From NCBI GenBank assembly GCA_051294375.1, contig CM119268.1:13477437-13541436 (forward strand): a stretch of DNA of 64,000 nucleotides, in the 5' to 3' direction. The position numbers and the translations under genes are program-made. The notes under the pieces are model-generated. The model worked only from the letters and a program-made list of their open reading frames with translations. It had not been told where the DNA came from and did no database searches. The stretch comes from Paraspadella gotoi. Lineage: Eukaryota > Chaetognatha. Positions 36,087-63,645 of this stretch are shown here, one piece after another. The first letter of the stretch is position 1. Every line of letters begins with the position of its first letter.

Positions 36087-36713
36087 ATGACAGAAGGGAA
36101 CAATGCAAGTGTCACGAACTTAGTCAATCGAGAGGATTTGGAGAAATTAGATAATGCGTTGATATGGAGTTTGGTTGTCAGGCAACCCGGGGTGAACCCT
36201 TACGAGACGAAATGCAAGGTAATAAATTTCAAAATAAAAAGAAAAAAAAAAAGTAACGAGATTCTAATTTTGAAAAAAAAATGCGTGAGTAAATTAAAAA
36301 TAAAATTGGGCTTCTAAACCAGGACGATAATAGATGCCATTAATCCGTGTTTTGAAGAAATATAAAAAAAAAGAAAGACACACAGTTTCTATTTCTGGGC
36401 GAATTTCTCGCGCTAAACAAGAGAAGTGACGCCTTCCCCTTAAAAACGTCAAAACAAAGGAGTCAGGGATTGGAGAGTCCATGTCAAAAAAGGAAGGAAA
36501 AAAAATAATCGGAAGGCAGGGAAATTTGATAAATATTCGTCGAGAGGATGTCACCTAGCCTTTTTTGTTTTTTTGAGCCTGGCGGTCGAATTTAAGCAGG
36601 AGAGGTGTACTCTCTTCATTAAGTATTCAGATTATAATCAAATTCCAAATTTAGATTTTTATTTTCAGGTTGTGGGAGAACGTGGAGCCGTTGAGAAATC
36701 ATCGCCTTCTTGA
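36087..36713 (+). CDS. Small two-exon gene, 58-aa protein of unknown function
   Basis: Exon 36087-36218 starts at an ATG and ends in phase 0 at AAG/GTAATA. Exon 36669-36713 follows the acceptor TTATTTTCAG and gives 14 codons plus TGA. An AATAAA sits at 36794-36799, 80 bases after the stop. The predicted protein contains REDLEKLDNALIW, VRQPGVNPYETKC and VVGERGA; it has no signal peptide or membrane helix. An out-of-frame ATG at 36071 opens a 13-codon uORF that overlaps the start. The NPYETKC stretch looks like a conserved short motif, but I do not recognise the family. It sits upstream of, and divergent from, the receptor kinase, about 440 bases from its start codon, so the two could share a promoter. 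Confidence 0.5.
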
Positions 36714-36793
36714 TCTAAAAAAAATCACGTTTCTCTTTTAAAATTATAACGGACAAATTCTTCGATTTTTTTTGGTGTGCACTTAAATATTCA

Positions 36794-36799
36794 AATAAA
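36794..36799 (+). promoter_or_regulatory. Polyadenylation signal AATAAA
   Basis: Canonical hexamer 80 bases beyond the TGA of the 58-aa gene, which supports that gene's 3' end. Confidence 0.5.
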
Positions 36800-38034
36800 A
36801 GATTATAAACTAATAAACTCCATGCGACAGTTCGGCTTGGGTCCGTTCTCTTAAATCGTAAATCGGTAAGACAGTAGATACAACGGGTGGCAAAGAAATC
36901 GAAAAGTAAGTATTTTTTTTTCAGCGACGACGAACCCGGATTGTCTTTTCCGTCTCGCGATCAAAAGCCCGTTGTGTACTTTTTAGATCCCAGAACGAAT
37001 TGGATCAGTGGCCTCGCGAAAAAAAAAACGCAGCAAGTTCGAGCGACGACTTATTGAAAAGTTGTTTTCCATTTTTTTTTATTTTTGACGCGATTAAAAT
37101 CGTAGGGTAGTTTTTTTTTTTTGTTTTTTTTTTAATTTTGATATCGTAAATATTATCTTTATTGGAGTTTGCGGGTTAATAATGTAGTTTGAAAAATTTA
37201 AAAAAAAATTTATCACGCCCAATAGTGCTGCGCGCAAAGAAGGGAAACAATTATTCCTTTTACTTAGCTTAATCATTTTCCAATGCAATAATCTGAAAAC
37301 CTGTTTTTTTTATTATTATTTTTTTATGTCTGACGTAAGAACTTCAGAGGCGGGCGTCGAAGAAGTTTTTGTCATTGTCTTGTGTTTAGGTTTTTTTTTC
37401 CTTTTTAATTCCGGGAAGTAAGCTTATCATAGTTTTAATAATATCAATTTTTGCCAATTTTGTTTGTGACTTCATTTTGGGTTTGAATCTAAAAAAATCA
37501 TTTGCATAAATCGAAATTTTTTATCCTTTCGAGTTCTTGCGAATTTTGCGACTCAGCGCAGGTGCCTTTTTAAACTTAAGAGAAAAAAAAAGGGAAGACC
37601 AAACGACGTTCAGGAAATTCTCTCGGTGCGCACTAGGGCGGTGTGAGAAACTTGTAAAAGGATGAGGTTCAAGCATAGTAGTTTGTTTGAAAATAATACA
37701 GTGATATAGTTTAAAAAATATCTTTTAAAATAGATTTTGAATTCAATAATAGTATATTTCGTTAAATCAAAAACTAAAACAGAAAAAAAATCACACTTGG
37801 CACATTTCCCTAGTGTAGAACTGTTCCAAGTTACTATCTTTATCACCTCCCATGACAATTTTTCGCCTGGTATATGAAATCTGGGTCAATGAGTGCAACA
37901 AAGCGTGGCTTTTTTTTGAGGAAACTAGGCAGGGATTTTCGTTTCCTTTCAAGGAACGTGGCGAATAGAAGTCGTGACCAAAACGTCACGCCAATTGCGT
38001 CGTGAGTTATACCGCAAGAAAAAATGTCACGACG

Positions 38035-39660
38035 TCAATAAAAATGGCGTAAAAACGAGAAGGAAAACGACAACAACAACGACAAGAGTTGAGGTTCGTT
38101 GGGTTCGACGTTCGGCAATTGAGTGTAATCGAGAATCGATTTACGATTAGTCACGACGGATCCAGATGGCGTCTTATATTGAGTCACTGGATCACGGTTG
38201 ATAGACCGGATGATTGATATGATTGATCGATTGACCGGATGATTGATATGATTGATCGATTGATCTGATGTCTTGATCTGATGATTGATATGATTGATCC
38301 ATTGATCTGATCCCTTGATCTGATGTCTTGATTCTTTGATGAATTCGAAAATCGATCGATGGACGGAATTGAATGATTGATTTTTTTCAAACATTTATTA
38401 AATATTTTCAGAAATTTTTCACGTGAGTTCTATTTTTTTTTAAATTTCTGTATTAACGAAAAAAATTTAACCCATTGGTTTGAAACGACATGTTTGGGGA
38501 CGAAAATCCTTTAAAAATAGCGTTGTTTAAACAAAGCTCACATAATGAATCAGCTGGAATCGACTTTCCGGTGTTAATTTTTTTGTTGTTGCTGGTTTCG
38601 CTAGTTACAAGTAAGACCGCAGATGGCGCCTGCTTTTGTTTCCACCAGGTGGAGCGAGAGACGAGACGTCGAGACGGCGACGCTTATTGGTAAACATTGG
38701 CCGACGAAGTCGAACGAAAAGAAGCAGAAGCGAAACGTTGAGTCATTTTTCTGTCGGGGCGAAGCGGAGGAGAACGAAGTGCGAAATTTGAAGAAAACGA
38801 AATAATTTGAGAGAAAACAAAACTGAAAATGAAAACGAAGCCGCCCCTCAAAGAAAAACAGGCGTTTTTTTTTAACTGGACGTACGGTAGAAAGGATTAG
38901 AACGGGCCGTCGGACCGTCGGGCCGCGCGAAAGGGCAAAAAGGCGACGATGACAGAAAGTAGAATCCTCGTCAAGGACAGCGGTCGAATCGAAGAGAATT
39001 TCGAAAGCGAACGAGAAACGAACGACAGGTTAAATTAGGATCTGGATTCTGGATTCCAATCGAGAATTCCGAAGAGAAAAAAACCTTAAAAAAATATGTG
39101 AGGAAAAAAAAGAAAATTTTGAGACGTGAATGAATCATCAAAACCAAAGTTTTTTTTTTTTTGAAAATCATTATGCTGCCAATTTAGGATATTACATGAA
39201 AACAGAAATGAATGAATTAAAGCCAAAAATAATCGCGAAAAAAAACAAACTTCGAAATAAAACCAGGTTGATTCTGCGCAGTTTGCTTAGAAGAGACGGA
39301 AAAGCCCGACGCAGCAAAACATACGACTAACCCTCGAGCCACCTCCGCCCTCCCCACCCCAAAAAAAAGGCTGTATTTTGAAAAACCGATCGCCAAAAAG
39401 TAATAAAAAATATTCGTCGTGTAAATATCAATTTGTGCCACCGTATCTATCGGGCCTCAAAGGTCAGAAAAGTACTTTTATACATAGATGTAAATTTTTT
39501 TAATTTAAGATATTTCGTTAATCCCGGATGTCACTTCCGTTCTAAATTTTTCTCTTTACACACACACACACACAAAAACTGCCTTCTTTTTAAAATTAAT
39601 TTTGGCGGCGACGAAGACGTCGATTACAACGACGATGACGACGAAAACAAAAGCGAATGG

Positions 39661-39714
<54 letters not shown>

Positions 39715-39830
39715 ACTTACCTCTGGTTTTGATTGGTTGTCTTCGGCCGCTGTCTGTCGACGCCATTGGTTCGTTTTTACGCTTTGCATCTCTGTCTTTG
39801 CGTGCATCGCTCACCGCTTCCTCTTGACTT
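38035..39830 (-). CDS. Last two exons of an unrecognised minus-strand gene
   Basis: Exon 39721-39830 (acceptor CCTGAAAAG, donor GAG/GTAAGT) holds 36 full codons with SDARKDRDAKRKNEP and STDSGRRQPIKTR. It ends in phase 1. Exon 38035-38186 (acceptor GTGATCCAG) supplies exactly the two missing bases, then runs to a TGA, with TQYKTPSGSVV, SILDYTQLPNVEPNEP and a Ser/Leu/Phe-rich end. Matching phases and non-repetitive composition favour real exons. The intron is 1.5 kb. Upstream exons are not identified, and 39721 is followed by a GA microsatellite. The protein looks hydrophilic and probably disordered; no function is assigned. The last 16 residues come from a simple-sequence region and may be unreliable. 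Confidence 0.4.
38195..38345. repeat. GATTGATATGATTGATC-type tandem repeat
   Basis: Imperfect units built from GATTGATAT, GATTGATCGATTGA and TCTGATG, with period near 30. It keeps the minus-strand frame open (NHINHQI repeats) just upstream of the acceptor of exon 38035-38186. The open frame there is not evidence of coding. Confidence 0.85.
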
Positions 39831-40050
39831 CTTTTCAGGAAAAAACAGAAAAAGGAATTATAAAAAAAAGGGGGGGAAAAAAAAAGAAAGAAAAATATGG
39901 AAATTGATTAATATAGTTTATATTATATTACAAAAACTACGCCAAAATAAAAGTAAGACGGATAAAATTAAAAAAAAAAAAGAAGATGGAAATAAATACA
40001 AAATTTAAAAAATAATAAAAAAAAGATATAAAGAAGGATGAAATAATAAA

Positions 40051-40073
40051 GAAAAGAAAGAAAGAAAGAAAGC

Positions 40074-40149
<76 letters not shown>

Positions 40150-40162
40150 AGGAAAGAAAGAA
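40051..40162. repeat. (GAAA)n microsatellite
   Basis: About 27 GAAA/AAAG units directly before the dispersed repeat at 40170. Confidence 0.95.
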
Positions 40163-40169
40163 AATAACA

Positions 40170-40435
40170 AGGAATGGTTATTCCAAGGTGTTGCGCCGCA
40201 TTACTTTACTTATTATTTATCATGTCATTTATTCCTTATAGTTTATAAGATTTCTTTACAAACAAAAGGCGGAGCCAGCTTAGATTTGATTTTTAACAAA
40301 TGAGCCACAAACTATAGACAAGTTATAAGCGTTTTTAATATAAGTTGGACAGACGGACGGACAGAAATACCGACGGACCGACGGACCGAAAAGTGACTTA
40401 TAGAGTTGCTCCGCGAGTACTCGCGGCGAAACTAA
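40170..40435 (+). repeat. Dispersed repeat, copy 1 (GACAGACGGAC family)
   Basis: Shares an ordered series of blocks with 44635-44995 in the same orientation: GTGTTGCGCCG, TTTATTCCTTATA, AACAAATGAGC, a GGACAGACGGACGGACAG run and AGTGACTTATAGAGTTGC. No frame is open across both copies. It looks like a non-autonomous interspersed element; both copies follow a tetranucleotide tract (GAAA here, GAAT in the other). Confidence 0.7.
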
Positions 40436-40979
40436 AAAAAGGTCCGGGAACAGAGAGGGAAAGGGAAAAGTGAGGCATATTTGATCCTTCGCCGTTGTCT
40501 CCGTTTCCGCAGGCAAGGATGCCTCCCGTCTGCCAGAAACGTCGTCGTGCCTTGCCTCGGCGATCCTCGCTCGATCCTCACCCGACCTTCCGCTGCCTTT
40601 AACTTACCCGCTTTCATTTTTTTCCTCTTTCTTTCGCCGTGACTTACTCCAACTCGTACTAAATTGAGTACAAATCGGCTTAACTTGAAATTTACGATTC
40701 GCTGTGTGTGTCTTCTTTTTTAAAACAAAAAAAAAGAAAAGTCAAACTTAAATACACTTTGGTTTTAAAATCAGTATTCATTATATTATAATATCGAAAT
40801 AAAAACGAAATAGTAATTAGTAAGTACAATTCAATTCAAAGTAAAATTTAAAGTAAAATTTGAAGTAATGAATTACGAATGCCGAAAAACTATTAGAAAT
40901 CTTTAGAAATCCACTGGATCTAAAATAGCAAGTTTTTCGAATTTTAGTTTTTCAATCAGATAATAGAAAACCTCGAAGA

Positions 40980-41062
40980 CCAATGAGAGTATTGGAATCG
41001 TTGATTCCCGTAAATCAGAAACTATGACCAATCAGAGCCAGGTAAAAGAGAAGTCGACCAAT
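40980..41062 (+). promoter_or_regulatory. Candidate DNAI4 promoter with three CCAAT boxes
   Basis: CCAAT pentamers lie at 40980-40984, 41028-41032 and 41058-41062, all on the plus strand and 140-220 bases before the DNAI4 start codon. NF-Y-type CCAAT clusters are common at TATA-less promoters. A CGCCATGG at 41086 resembles only half of an RFX X-box. No TATA box is evident. Confidence 0.35.
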
Positions 41063-41202
41063 GAGGGAACAAACATTTTTCTGGTCGCCATGGAGTTTAG
41101 AACGCCGTGTCCGGGTCTTTACACGAAAATGTTTGTAGAAAATTAGTAAAAACTCCATGATAAGTATTTGAAAATCGGTTGATATTCTTTACGGATTCAA
41201 GG

Positions 41203-57634
<16,432 letters not shown>

Positions 57635-59300
57635 GGCTTTTTCCCTGTCGTCGTTTTAGTTCGATCTGTGTTATTTGCTCGCGCAAAGTTTTCTTGTGCA
57701 ATATACATGTTGAAGAGACAGTAAAAATTGTTATGAGTTAGTGACAGAATCGTTCAATATAAGCAGTCCCTGAGCTTCGGATCAGGACGTAACACCGTGT
57801 TACAGGAGGGTCAAGCTCCCAGTCCCTCTTAATTGCTAGGTGACCACAGGGCGAGAACCCCGGACCTTTGGGTTGGGAGGCGAATGACCTGCCTCCTGCT
57901 CCAATGGCCGCTGATGAACGGTTGGTGGATTTTAGTCCGCCATAATTTGAAATTTGTGAATTGAATCTCTCTTTGACTTCTCATTTAAAGGAAAAAACCT
58001 TTTCGTTGGATGATAGTTAAGTTACTTAGCATTATGTTCCCAACTGCTGAAGGAACTGTGATTAGGCGACGCACAATAAAAAATCTTTTAAGTTCCAATT
58101 TTCAAATACCGAACTATATAGGGTCGTGATAGCTTTATTAACACATGAAAAGTTAGGAAAAACAAACAGAATGATGTGTAGGGATTTCAAATGTGTAGGC
58201 TCGTGTATTAATTTTTTTTTTTTTTTGAAAAGGCAGAAAGGGTGTTTTTTTTTCTTTGTCAGTGACATAAGGTAATGACAGAAACATGCTTTAAAGGTTT
58301 TAACAGATCGGAATAAAAATTCAAATAGATTCTTTGGAATGTTATGACAAAATATTAATGAACAGCGAAGGGGCGATGCTTTTAGGAAAATCAATCAGTT
58401 TCCCGTTCGAAAGTAAACATAATCATTCTATGTACTAATCTATGTCAAATCGAATAATTTTAATTACGATGGGACACGTGTGCGTGTTTTTTTATGTTTT
58501 ATTTAAAAGAGGATATGTTTTAAGAAATTATTAAAAGCATGTTTGAAAAAAAAGAGAGATGTTAGAAGTACATTTTAAAAGTTCAAGAATCTATAGGGAA
58601 TAATTATGTTTGGCGGGATTATTAAATTACGGTCGTATTGACTATGAGGAATATTATAACTATCGCAAATAAAGATATAACATAGCATTAAAGATAAGGC
58701 TATGAGATGGTTTGGAACTTATTTAGCTGTTAAAAAGGATAAAAAAATCCTACTATTGTGTTTACTTGGAGTAAACCTTTTAGCATGTGTACATTTAAAG
58801 GCGTTAGGAGACAGAAATAGTTGGACATGGGTGACAGTTGATTGCGTGAATAAAAAAAAATTAAAAACTTCAGAACGATTATTTTAATGATCTCAAGTGC
58901 CAGACTTGATCTTAATTCGCGGAGTGTTAAAAATAATGACCAACCTGAAAAAAATATAAAATGGTATTAATTTAATTCGACGGTCATCATGGCTTTCCCA
59001 TTATCGCCTTAACTATCAGCAAATATTGAAAAAAAAATCTTTATTTTGGAACAATGTCCAAATGACATGCACGAATAACAACTATAGCTTTTGTTTTGTG
59101 GTAAAAATAGTTCTTTTTAATATAAACAGACTCAACAAACCAAAAAAAATTGGGAGTTATATTCCGACTCAAATGTTTGATTCGAGCGACGACGGACGGA
59201 GAAAGATGCTCATTTGTTTTGTAATTTTGTTTTTTTTTTTTGAGAGAGAGAGAGAATAAATTGCCTTTGGCTTTTTTTTTTTTTATGTTTGTTTCCAACC
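57635..59300. other. Intergenic region between DNAI4 and the next gene
   Basis: No exon-like open stretch is visible. It contains a tRNA-like SINE head (57840-57925), AT-rich sequence and an AATAAA near 58667. DNAI4 and the minus-strand gene at 59301 are convergent, so both 3' UTRs should lie here. Confidence 0.5.
57840..57925 (-). repeat. tRNA-like SINE head (candidate)
   Basis: On the minus strand, an A-box-like GGCCATTGGAGCAGG is followed about 35 bases later by a B-box-like GGGGTTCTCGCCC (57850-57861 on the plus strand). Spacing and order match a tRNA-derived polymerase III promoter. Confidence 0.5.
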
Positions 59301-60800
59301 CTACATCTCCGCGGGAGAGATGGTACCGTCGTCGCTCTCTAGCCTGATGATGGGTATGATGTTCCTCCTCGTCCTTCCGCTCCTTCCTCCTCCCTCTCCC
59401 TTTTCCCCTTCCTCCTCTTCTTCCTCCTCCTCTTCCTCCGGCACGAAGAGGGTCGTTATCTGTTTGTCGCCCACCATCTCGCTCGCCGTCGGCCGGAAGT
59501 CGTCGCTGACGCTCAGCTCGCGCCGCAGCTGCTGCAGCTCCGAGGTGAGGCTGCGCTGGCGCCGGGGGAAGCGCGGCGGAAGCGGGGGAGGAACGGAGGC
59601 GGCGGCGGCGGGAAGGGAAGGGTCGTGGGAGACGGCGTCTTCTTGCTCTTCCTCGATGCTTTCCTGGGAAAGCCAAAGAAGGAAATGACAATCGAAAAGA
59701 AGGAGGAAATGGAACAGTGAGATGCCCCAATCCCAATGGGCATCACGGGCAAACCCTTCGCTCTTCACAACCGCGACAACAACAACCGTCCCCTGCACCT
59801 GCGGACTCATCCTCCTGCTGCTGCAGCTGGACTGAATCTCCGGCGAGAGTCGATCCGAATCGAAGGAGAAGGACGTCAGCAACGACAGCGAATCTTGATG
59901 GGGCAGTTGCTGGGGAGTCTGCTGGTGCAACTGGGACGACGGTTGGCCCAGTTGAGCCGGCGACGGAATCGGGCTGGGATGAGGCCGCGCCGAGTCGGGC
60001 GCGCGGGCTGCGGGGGATTCGAAACTCCCGCCGCCGCCGCCGGCGGCTGAGGCGGTGATGCCGGCTCAGCATCGCTCGTGAGGAGGAATATGGGTGGAGT
60101 CTTTAGGGTGGGGGGGAGTTTGGGGGGGTTGGTCAAAGAATAGGTGGGTCGGTGATGCGAGGACATCGAAAACAAATCTCTTCTCCATTTCTTTTCTTTT
60201 ATTCCCTCACGACGTCGCATTAACGCTGACAATTTATATCTTCGGGCTCATCGGTTCCCATTGGCATTGGTTCGCTTCCCATCCGTTCTCACCAACCTTA
60301 ATCCTCTTTTATTATGTATCTCCCTTCTTTACTCACTTGTCCGTGAGCGGCTCGGGCTTGATGAACTCTTGGAAGAGGGCGTCCGTCTTTTCGTCGATGC
60401 TGTAGTCTCTTCCCTTGTAAAAACTGGTCATGTGACGAGCGTGTCGAAGTCCTGAGGGCAGGAGGGACACGTGACCGATGAGGTATATGGTCGGTCGTCG
60501 GTCGGAAGGACAAATGTCACCGAATATTTAATTGACTATAGTTACTCAAATTTATCGTCAGATCGTTTGCCCATAAATTGTCAATAATTCGTCAAAAATC
60601 TTTTTTTTTTAAAAAATCATCGATTGCGACGATCGGCAATCAATAGTCAATCAATAGTAACCAATAAATCCAAACCTTGTCCGGGGATTAGTTGTGAGGA
60701 GCGGAAGAATCGCTTGAAGATGGATTCCTTGGCGGAGGCGTTCTCGTCGAAAGAGTCACGCCCGCGACTCCCGCTTCCAAGTCGAGGATGCTTAAATCAA

Positions 60801-60887
<87 letters not shown>

Positions 60888-62489
60888 GAGTTGATAAAAA
60901 GTTAGTGGGAGAGTGGTTTTTTAACGTGATAAAGGGAGACTCGAAATAGAAGAAGACGAAAACTCGAGCAGAGTGGAGAATTGGGGGGGGGGCGGCTTTA
61001 CGTTTTAAAAAAAATCCAATATTCTTTGCTCTTTTTCAAAAAAAAAAAGATCGGTTTATGCTGCGAAAGCTTTTCCTACCTCTAATAGGTTCATTAGGCT
61101 TTTAACCAATTTTCAATTTCATTTAAGCTCTTCAAAAGCAAAATTTTTTCAAGGTTTTTTTTTTTTTCACTCAATTTTTTCCTAACGATCGCCTTCGGCG
61201 TTTTTTTTTTTTTTTTTTTTTTGGTCTTAACCAAATCATCGTCTTTTTTAAAAAAAAAATTTTTACTCTTTAATAATTTCAATTCTTCTCGTTCGTGAAG
61301 GTTGATTTGGAGGCATTGAAGTTTTTAAAAATGTTCCCTCCTAACTTACCCCAAGCCCCAATTGGGGTCCGTGTAATACGAGTTTCCGTATTTCGAGTTC
61401 GTAAACTCTTTTCTTCTTTTCGCCGCCGTTTTGACGATGTGCGACGGGGGTGGGTTCTTCAGAGCGGATGACCTGTCGAGCGGGAGAGTTTAGTGGATTG
61501 TAAAGTATGTAATATGAAGAATGTAATATTATGTAATATGTAATAATGTATAAAATAATAGTAAAAAGAGAAAGAAAAATCAATCCAAAAAAATCAATCA
61601 ATCAATCACTAAAAATAGCAAAAAAATTCCTCACACCTGAATCTATTCTTCCTGGAGGCGGCGTTGCCTTCGGCGATCTTCATCGCGTCCAGGGTTCGAT
61701 CCAGCGAACCCGAAGACCTCAGCTGCTTCAGCATCTTCTCCTTTCCTCCGGGATGACTTCCCACACCTCCGACCGCTGCGCCGCCCATCGCTCCCGCGGA
61801 TGCCGCCGCTCCTGCCGCCACCGACGACATCCCCATCGCCTTCGCCGCCCTGATTCTTCCTCTCTTGTCCTCGGGCGAGTTTTGATGATTTGAGTGATGA
61901 TGATTCTGATGATGAAAAGAATGACGATTCGACGGTTCTCGATTCTCTTTGTCTCCTCCTCCTCCTCCTCCTACGACTTCTCCTCTTCCTCCTCCTCCAA
62001 CGGCTCCTCCTTCTGCTCCTCCTCCTTCTTCTTTGACGCTCACCTTTTCTTCTTCCATGGGCGTAGGCTCTTCCTCCTTTTCATCTCTTTCTTTATCGAG
62101 TTCTTCTCCTCCTTCTTTTTCTCCTCCTCCTCTCCTTCTCCTCCTCCTCCTCCCTTCTCTTCTTCTTTTTCTCTCTCCTCTCCTCATCCTCACTCCCTTC
62201 TTCTCTTTCTTCTTTTTCTCCTCCTCCTGTCCTCCTCCTCCTCCTCCTCCATCTCCATCGTCCTCACCAGTGTCCATGGATTCCTCTATCAGATCGATCG
62301 AGTCTATGGTGTCGGTCTTGTCGAGAGTGTCGCCCTTTTCGACGAGAGTGTCGGTCTTGTCGAAGGTGCCGCCCGAGCCGCCGGTGCCGACGGTGTCGGC
62401 CGTGACCGTGTCCTGTCGGTCGGTCTCGAAGGAGCCGTCGTAGGAGCGGGAGGAGCCGGCCGAGAGTTGACGAGGTTGGGGCGAGGGGA
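59301..62489 (-). CDS. 3' exons of an unrecognised minus-strand gene (charged, Ser/Glu-rich protein)
   Basis: Exons in transcript order: about 61637-62489 (possibly split at a donor near 62268), 61350-61472, 60676-60773, 60337-60451, 59799-60046 and 59301-59663 (TAG). Phases agree except between 60337 and 60046, where a small exon is probably missed. The most conserved-looking part covers exons 61350-60337: KEFTNSKYGNSYYTDPNWG, SAKESIFKRFFRSSQLIPG, GLRHARHMTSFYKGRDYS and DALFQEFIKPEPLTD. Upstream are an acidic TDTLVEKGDTLDKTDTIDS block and a long Glu/Lys/Arg/Gly simple-sequence run. The C-terminus has SLTSELQQLRRELSVSDDF, a poly-Glu run and IPIIRLESDDGTISPAEM. No signal peptide, membrane helix or known domain is recognised. 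The 5' part runs into gaps and a palindrome. Confidence 0.6.
60802..60890. repeat. (GA)n microsatellite next to exon 60676-60773
   Basis: Read on the minus strand it is a CT tract directly upstream of the acceptor of that exon, so it forms the polypyrimidine tract. Confidence 0.9.
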
Positions 62490-62697
62490 CTTCGGAGTCA
62501 GTTGAGAAAAATTGGGAGAAATCGAAACGATAAAGGAGATTTATCGAAAGGCGATTTACTTAAAAGAAGATTTATCGAAAGGCGATTTACTTAAAAGAAG
62601 ATTTATTGTAAGGGAATTCATAATTTCCCCTTTCGGCCAATGACTGAAGATTCTGAAGAAACCTGGGCCCGTCCTGGGGGCTTTGATTTCCCCCCCC

Positions 62698-62799
62698 NNN
62701 NNNNNNNNNNNNNNNNNNNNNNNNNNNNNNNNNNNNNNNNNNNNNNNNNNNNNNNNNNNNNNNNNNNNNNNNNNNNNNNNNNNNNNNNNNNNNNNNNNN
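62698..62799. other. Assembly gap (102 N)
   Basis: An estimated-size gap. The matching interval in the other palindrome arm (about 63677-63780) is roughly 104 bases, which agrees with the estimate. Confidence 0.99.
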
Positions 62800-62831
62800 G
62801 CCAATAAGCATGACACCTTCAGTCGTGACCC

Positions 62832-62892
62832 GCTGGCTCGTTGAGTAATGCCATTAGCTCATGACCATTAACTATTGGGATCGGTCCCCAAT
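62832..62892 (+). repeat. tRNA-like SINE head (candidate)
   Basis: A-box-like TGGCTCGTTGAGTAATGCC followed by B-box-like GGGATCGGTCCCC. It is the inverted partner of 63578-63645. Confidence 0.5.
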
Positions 62893-62914
62893 GGTACCTT
62901 GGGGGGCGCGAAAA

Positions 62915-62939
62915 NNNNNNNNNNNNNNNNNNNNNNNNN
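62915..62939. other. Assembly gap (25 N)
   Basis: Fixed 25-N placeholder inside the left arm of the terminal palindrome. The counterpart near 63545-63570 is continuous. Confidence 0.99.
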
Positions 62940-63103
62940 GAAAAAGAGATTATGGACCAGTTAGATCGGATTAATTGCAATCGAATTGGTGACCAATCCG
63001 TTCGTCCGGAATTAATTGGACGAGGAGATAGTCGGTTCTAACCCGTCGCCCCACACCCCTTGCCCTTCTTCCCCTCATTTTCTTTCTCTTATATCCTTTA
63101 AAG

Positions 63104-63300
63104 TACAAAAAGCATGGAAAAACCAAGCTGCCTCCAACGCGCCGGCGACCGGTTCGCGGCTCGACTCTCTCCCTCTCTCTCCCGGTAGCTCGATCTCCCT
63201 CTCTATCCCCGATCGCTCGCTCTCCCTCCGCGTCCCCATCTCCCGGTCCCCGCTTCGACTTTTCCGTCCACGAAGTCCGGGTTCCTGTCTCCCTCGTCGC
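63104..63300 (+). CDS. Possible exon in the palindrome loop
   Basis: After a possible acceptor (TATCCTTTAAAG) an open plus-strand stretch reads KAWKNQAASNAPATGSRLD, then a Ser/Pro/Leu-rich series. Much of it comes from a CTCTCC-rich sequence, so coding is uncertain. It has no phase-compatible neighbour in the window. Confidence 0.2.
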
Positions 63301-63577
63301 CCGAGCGAAGGGCGAAGGAAGAGGAAAGGAAGGCGGGGGCGAGTTTGTCCGTGCCGGCGGGTGAGGTGGGGAGAGGGGGGGGAAGAGGGAGAAGGGTGGG
63401 GATTAGACAGAGGGGAAAATAGTAGTAAAGTGTCGGGAAGTAGCCCTAGTATTCCTCAGTGCCTCTGGACCGTAAACACAGAGATAAGGGGGCTGAAGAG
63501 GCTTTCCGCAACTTCTTTAACCCCTCCAGCCGCCATGGAACGGAACCTGGGTTGAAACAGGCTTTTTCGCGCCCCAA

Positions 63578-63645
63578 GGTACCATTGGGACCGATCCCAA
63601 TAGTTAATGGTCATGAGCTAATGCATTACCAACGAGCCAGCGGGT
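63578..63645 (-). repeat. tRNA-like SINE head (candidate)
   Basis: On the minus strand, TGGCTCGTTGGTAATGC (A-box-like) precedes GGGATCGGTCCC (B-box-like; 63587-63598 on the plus strand). This is the cleanest A/B-box pair among the SINE-like heads in the window. Confidence 0.55.

Noticed and set aside
38490-38693. Plus-strand frame with a hydrophobic stretch (VLIFLLLLVSLVTS) resembling a signal peptide
   Set aside because: No phase-compatible following exon, and the hydrophobic part comes from a T-rich tract.
41083-41098. RFX X-box upstream of DNAI4
   Set aside because: Only the left half (GTCGCCAT) fits; the right half does not match RGNAAC.
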